Shown here piece by piece: positions 15,802-18,147 of a DNA stretch of 18,147 bases. The position numbers and the translations under genes were made by a program. Under the pieces are notes generated by a model. It was not told where the DNA came from and did no database searches. It saw nothing but the letters and a program-made list of their open reading frames with translations. The stretch is from Dactylosporangium sp. AC04546. Lineage in GTDB: Bacteria; Actinomycetota; Actinomycetes; Mycobacteriales; Micromonosporaceae. The stretch's first letter is position 1; each line of letters starts with the position of its first letter. The DNA lies in contig NZ_JAHYSG010000172.1 of NCBI RefSeq assembly GCF_022095675.1, forward strand, positions 1 through 18,147, written 5' to 3'.

Positions 15802-17211
15802 TCAGCCTCCGTACACGGTGCGGCCGTCTTCCGTCAGATCCTTGCTCAGCCGTCGGGTGAGGTGCAGGCCTTCGAGCGCGAACTCGATGCCGGCCGCCGC
15901 CTCGCCCCGGCTGGGGGCGTCGCCGAGCCCGAGCCGCTCGAGCACCTTGGCCAGGCCGGGCACCGTGCCGACCTGCCGCAGGATCTCGTCGGCCCCGGCC
16001 AGCTCGCCGGTCTCGATGACCTGCCCCTCGGCGACGAGGTCGGTGAACCCGGACAGGTCCAGCCCGGCCAGCCGCCCCCGGAACGTCTCCGCCGTCGCGG
16101 TGCGCAGCAGGTGGGCGAGGATCTCGATCTCCCGCCCCTCCTCGCCGCTGTCGAACTCGACCTTGCCGCGCAGCGTGCTCGTCACCGACACGGTGTCGCC
16201 GATCCGGGCCACCGGCCGCTCCTCCCCGAGCATCCCGGCCCGCCGCAGCGCCGAGGCCGCCACCGTCTCCGCGGCCGCGATGGCGAACCGGGCCGACACA
16301 CCCGAACGCTGGTCGACGGACGGCGACTCGCGCACCGCCCGCGTGAACCGCGCGAGCACCTCCAGGACGTGCTCCGGCAGCTGCGCGACGAGCTGCGCCT
16401 CCTGCCGCACCAGGTCCATCTCCAGCTCGAGGTCGAGCGGGTAGTGGGTGCGGATCTCGGCCCCGAACCGGTCCTTGAGCGGCGAGATGATCCGCCCGCG
16501 GTTGGTGTAGTCCTCGGGGTTGGCGCTGGCCACGAGCAGCACGTCGAGCGGGAGGCGCAGCTGGTAGCCCCGCACCTGGATGTCGCGCTCCTCCAGCACG
16601 TTGAGCAGCGAGACCTGGATCCGCTCGGCGAGGTCGGGCAGCTCGTTCACCGCGAAGATGCCCCGGTTGGTCCGGGGCACCAGGCCGAAGTGGATGGTCT
16701 CGGGGTCGCCGAGCGTTCGCCCCTGCGCGACCCGGATCGGGTCGACGTCGCCGATGAGGTCGCCGACGCTGGTGTCGGGGGTGGCCAGCTTCTCGCCGTA
16801 CCGCAGCGACCGGTGCAGCCAGTCGACGGGCAGCGCGTCACCGGCCTCGCCGGCCAGCCGCCGCGAGGCCGGCGTGATCGGTTCGTAGGGGTGCTCGTTG
16901 AGCTCGGACCCGGCGATGACGGGCGTCCACTCGTCGAGCAGGCTGATCAGGCCGCGGATGACGCGGGTCTTGCCCTGCCCGCGCTCGCCGAGCAGCACGA
17001 CGTCGTGCCCGGCGAGGATGGCCCGCTCCAGCTCGGGCAGCACGGTGTCGTCGTACCCGACGATCCCGGGGAAGCGCGGCTCGCCCGCCCGCAGCTTCGC
17101 GAGCAGGTTCTCGCGCAGCTCCTCCTTGACGGTGCGGAACCGGTGGCCGCTGGCCCGGAGCTCCCCGACGGTGCGGGGCAGGTCCAGGGGCTGGTCTGGC
17201 GTCTGAGTCAC
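15802..17211 (-). CDS. MoxR/Mg-chelatase-like AAA+ ATPase (Rv0958-like)
   Basis: A 469-aa AAA+ ATPase of the MoxR/ChlI clade. Walker A is GERGQGKT at residues 75-82. The Walker B position reads GIFAVNELPDL, with Asn189 where Asp is usual and Glu190 kept. Sensor 1 is LLVASANPED (about 220) and the arginine-finger region is SPLKDRFGAEI. The protein probably forms a hexameric ring that remodels a client presented by the VWA protein encoded 5 nt downstream. Size and pairing match what I recall of Rv0958. GTG 17211 is chosen over a longer in-frame start at 17631, because a TAGGTT -10 box lies 7 nt upstream and the intervening sequence is repeat-rich and non-coding. Cytoplasmic. Confidence 0.88.
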   Translation of the reverse strand: MTQTPDQPLDLPRTVGELRASGHRFRTVKEELRENLLAKLRAGEPRFPGIVGYDDTVLPELERAILAGHDVVLLGERGQGKTRVIRGLISLLDEWTPVIAGSELNEHPYEPITPASRRLAGEAGDALPVDWLHRSLRYGEKLATPDTSVGDLIGDVDPIRVAQGRTLGDPETIHFGLVPRTNRGIFAVNELPDLAERIQVSLLNVLEERDIQVRGYQLRLPLDVLLVASANPEDYTNRGRIISPLKDRFGAEIRTHYPLDLELEMDLVRQEAQLVAQLPEHVLEVLARFTRAVRESPSVDQRSGVSARFAIAAAETVAASALRRAGMLGEERPVARIGDTVSVTSTLRGKVEFDSGEEGREIEILAHLLRTATAETFRGRLAGLDLSGFTDLVAEGQVIETGELAGADEILRQVGTVPGLAKVLERLGLGDAPSRGEAAAGIEFALEGLHLTRRLSKDLTEDGRTVYGG

Positions 17212-17218
17212 AGCATCG

Positions 17219-17224
17219 AACCTA
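17219..17224 (-). promoter_or_regulatory. -10 box of a probable leaderless promoter for the MoxR-VWA operon
   Basis: TAGGTT on the minus strand fits TAnnnT, and 7 nt separate it from the GTG at 17211. There is no Shine-Dalgarno sequence, consistent with leaderless translation. No convincing -35 hexamer was found upstream. Confidence 0.5.
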
Positions 17225-17503
17225 GCGCGCTTGTGTTGCGTCTGGCTGTGCTCTCGCGCGCCTTCGGCGCGGGCGGCCCCATGCCACGCTGGTGCGTGGC
17301 ACTGGCGGCGCTTCGCTGGCCAGACCGCTGGCTCGAACTCTCGGGGCGGCCTCCTTTCTGTCGTGTGGCGCGAAGGGCCGCCGACCCGGGCTGCCGCCAG
17401 GCCCGCGTGGCGTCCGCGGCCCGCGCCGTATTCCCCGCGGCGTGGATCGCTTTGGTGATGTTCAACGTACTCGGCGGGTACGACAGTTCGCCGTCCCCCT
17501 GCT
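17225..17503. other. Gene-free stretch with clustered hairpins
   Basis: I see no supportable gene here. Several hairpins cluster: CGCGCC-ttc-GGCGCG (17257-17271), a perfect GCCACGC-TGGT-GCGTGGC stem (17283-17300), and an outer pair GGCGGCCC/GGGCCGCC (17272-17279 with 17375-17382) enclosing about 95 nt. It could be a structured RNA, a dispersed intergenic repeat, or the 3' untranslated end of the MFS transcript. None of these can be decided from sequence alone. Confidence 0.4.
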
Positions 17504-17563
17504 GACGTTGGTCGATGCACCCTCATGCCGATCACCGGGAACGAGGGTGCATCGACCAACGTC
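17504..17563. repeat. 60-bp palindromic intergenic repeat, copy B
   Basis: Perfect 21-bp inverted arms (17504-17524 and 17543-17563) surround an 18-nt loop. Arm sequence is GACGTTGGTCGAT, then GC, then ACCCTC. It matches copy A in arm and loop length; the loop sequences differ. Confidence 0.9.
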
Positions 17564-17626
17564 GGCGCACGATTCGGCATCCGCCAGCGCTCGCACGCCA
17601 CCGCACCGACCCACCCGGGCCGCTCC

Positions 17627-17680
17627 ATCAATCTTGATACATCACTCTTGATGCATCAACACTGATGGATCACAACCGAT
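17627..17680. repeat. ATCA-N4-TGAT tandem array 1
   Basis: Four units of the 12-bp dyad ATCA-N4-TGAT follow each other every 14 bp (unit starts 17627, 17641, 17655, 17669), joined by 2-nt linkers. The last unit reads CGAT in place of TGAT. The N4 cores differ (atct, ctct, acac, caac) while the half-sites are conserved. About 39% GC within very GC-rich DNA. Confidence 0.85.
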
Positions 17681-17753
17681 GCGAGTGCGGCCGCCGGCAC
17701 GCGCAAGGAGCGGCCACGCCCTCGACCGACGAGCCCCGGCCCCCACACCGACC
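17681..17753. other. Spacer between array 1 and palindrome copy C
   Basis: 73 nt of GC-rich sequence. I see no gene, promoter or repeat in it. Confidence 0.5.
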
Positions 17754-17813
17754 GACGTCGGCCGATCCACCGCCGTCCCGCCCAGCACGGATGCGGGTGG
17801 ATCGACCAACGTC
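17754..17813. repeat. 60-bp palindromic intergenic repeat, copy C (diverged)
   Basis: Arms at 17754-17774 and 17793-17813 with an 18-nt loop. The right arm keeps ATCGACCAACGTC exactly, while the left arm has drifted (GACGTCGGCCGAT), leaving four mismatches in 21. The two variable bases are CC in the left arm, matched by GG in the right. It is an older or decaying copy of the family. Confidence 0.8.
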
Positions 17814-17844
17814 AGAATCGCGCCCAGCCACCGCGCCCCACTGC

Positions 17845-17884
17845 ATCACATTTGATGCATCACTTCTGATGCATCACGGCTGAT
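17845..17884. repeat. ATCA-N4-TGAT tandem array 2, overlapping the MFS stop
   Basis: Three exact half-site units (starts 17845, 17859, 17873) with cores catt, cttc and cggc, joined by GC, so TGATGCATCA palindromes form between units. About 43% GC. It overlaps the last codons and the TGA stop (17860-17862, minus strand) of the MFS gene. Confidence 0.85.
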
Positions 17885-18147
17885 GGGGTGCCCGGCGCGA
17901 CCGCAGCCGCCTCGCCCTCGGCGGACGGCGCCGCCGGCGTGGACGCGAGCGGGCCCAGGTGGCGCAGCGTACGCAGGACCAGGACGGCCAGGCCGAAGAG
18001 CAGCGCCGCCGCCACCGCCGCCACCACGTGCATGCCCGTCGTGGACGCGACCCGAGCCGCGTGCAGCAGCGCCTCACCCACCCCCGCGGGCAGGGTCGAG
18101 GCCACCGAGGTCGCGGCCGTCACCGTGTCGCTGGCGTCCGCCACCAC
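17860..18147 (-). CDS. C-terminal fragment of an MFS transporter (DHA2-like), runs off the window
   Basis: The last 95 codons of a gene whose start lies beyond the right edge. The visible part reads as a periplasmic or loop segment (ASDTVTAATSVASTLPAGVGEALLHAA), one final hydrophobic helix (GMHVVAAVAAALLFGLAVLVL), a basic LRTLRHLG stop-transfer and an Ala/Glu-rich cytoplasmic tail. This matches the end of 14-helix EmrB/QacA-type exporters, including the GMxxA pattern before the last helix. The frame is open to the edge of the window. The final residues (AVMHQK) and the TGA are encoded within repeat array 2, so the C-terminus was probably altered when the array arose. It is a second DHA2-like exporter beside the one at 3108-4991. 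Substrate unknown. Confidence 0.7.
   Translation of the reverse strand: MVADASDTVTAATSVASTLPAGVGEALLHAARVASTTGMHVVAAVAAALLFGLAVLVLRTLRHLGPLASTPAAPSAEGEAAAVAPGTPSAVMHQK

Noticed and set aside
14036..16444. 802-codon open frame on the plus strand across the VWA and AAA genes
   Set aside because: It is a mirror of two well-supported minus-strand genes; its composition (Arg/Val/Gly/Leu repeats) is typical of antisense frames in high-GC DNA.
17212..17631. N-terminal extension of the AAA+ ATPase up to 17631
   Set aside because: The extension would read through palindrome B and GC hairpins and has no family resemblance; the GTG at 17211 has a well-placed -10 box.
17231..17651. Short open frames in the spacer left of array 1
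   Set aside because: No ribosome site, no domain, low-complexity composition, and they read through hairpins and a palindromic repeat.
17627..17884. CRISPR-like appearance of the ATCA-N4-TGAT arrays
   Set aside because: The period is only 14 bp, there are no spacers of 25-40 bp, and no cas genes are nearby.

Overview
The window is chromosomal DNA of a high-GC actinomycete. The evidence is the strong G/C bias at third codon positions, frequent GTG and TTG starts, several genes that begin 6-7 nt after a TAnnnT -10 box (leaderless transcripts), a probable F420-dependent flavin-fold enzyme, and a MoxR/VWA gene pair like Rv0958-Rv0959 of Mycobacterium tuberculosis. The gene style fits Micromonosporaceae-type soil actinomycetes, but that placement is inference. 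I see no rRNA, tRNA, transposase, phage gene or CRISPR array.

Layout, left to right. (1) 44-1859 (+): a Fes-like esterase overlaps an ATP-grasp protein. (2) 1864-1923: a 60-bp palindromic repeat sits between these genes and a convergent pair, an unknown 114-aa protein and an AbiEii-type nucleotidyltransferase (1933-2915, -), which looks like a toxin-antitoxin module. (3) 3011-3107: a 24-bp-arm hairpin framed by a 10-bp direct repeat follows the DHA2-type multidrug exporter (3108-4991, -). (4) Divergent from the exporter are an ABC-F ATPase and a coupled Rv2074-like F420/PPOX reductase (5093-7107, +). (5) 7195-11148 (+): a complete four-gene ABC importer (lipoprotein, two permeases, ATPase) with 4-nt overlaps and a hairpin at its end. 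(6) 11354-13623 (+): a large TPR-like protein coupled to a GtrA-like membrane protein. (7) 13614-13769 (-): a tiny DUF6131-like membrane protein. (8) 13844-17211 (-): a VWA protein and its MoxR/Mg-chelatase-like AAA+ ATPase. (9) 17212-17859: a gene-free, repeat-dense stretch. (10) 17860-18147 (-): the C-terminus of a second DHA2-like MFS protein, which runs off the window.

The coding genes belong to known families. The most unusual material is non-coding. The 17.5-17.9 kb spacer alternates two repeat types: 60-bp palindromes (21-bp arms, 18-nt loop, with a third copy at 1.9 kb), and AT-rich arrays of ATCA-N4-TGAT units repeated every 14 bp. The array geometry puts TGA stops in all three frames on both strands, and one array supplies the stop codon and last codons of the flanking MFS gene. 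These repeats, the direct-repeat-framed hairpin at 3.0 kb and the AbiEii-type pair with an unfamiliar partner are the parts most worth a second look.
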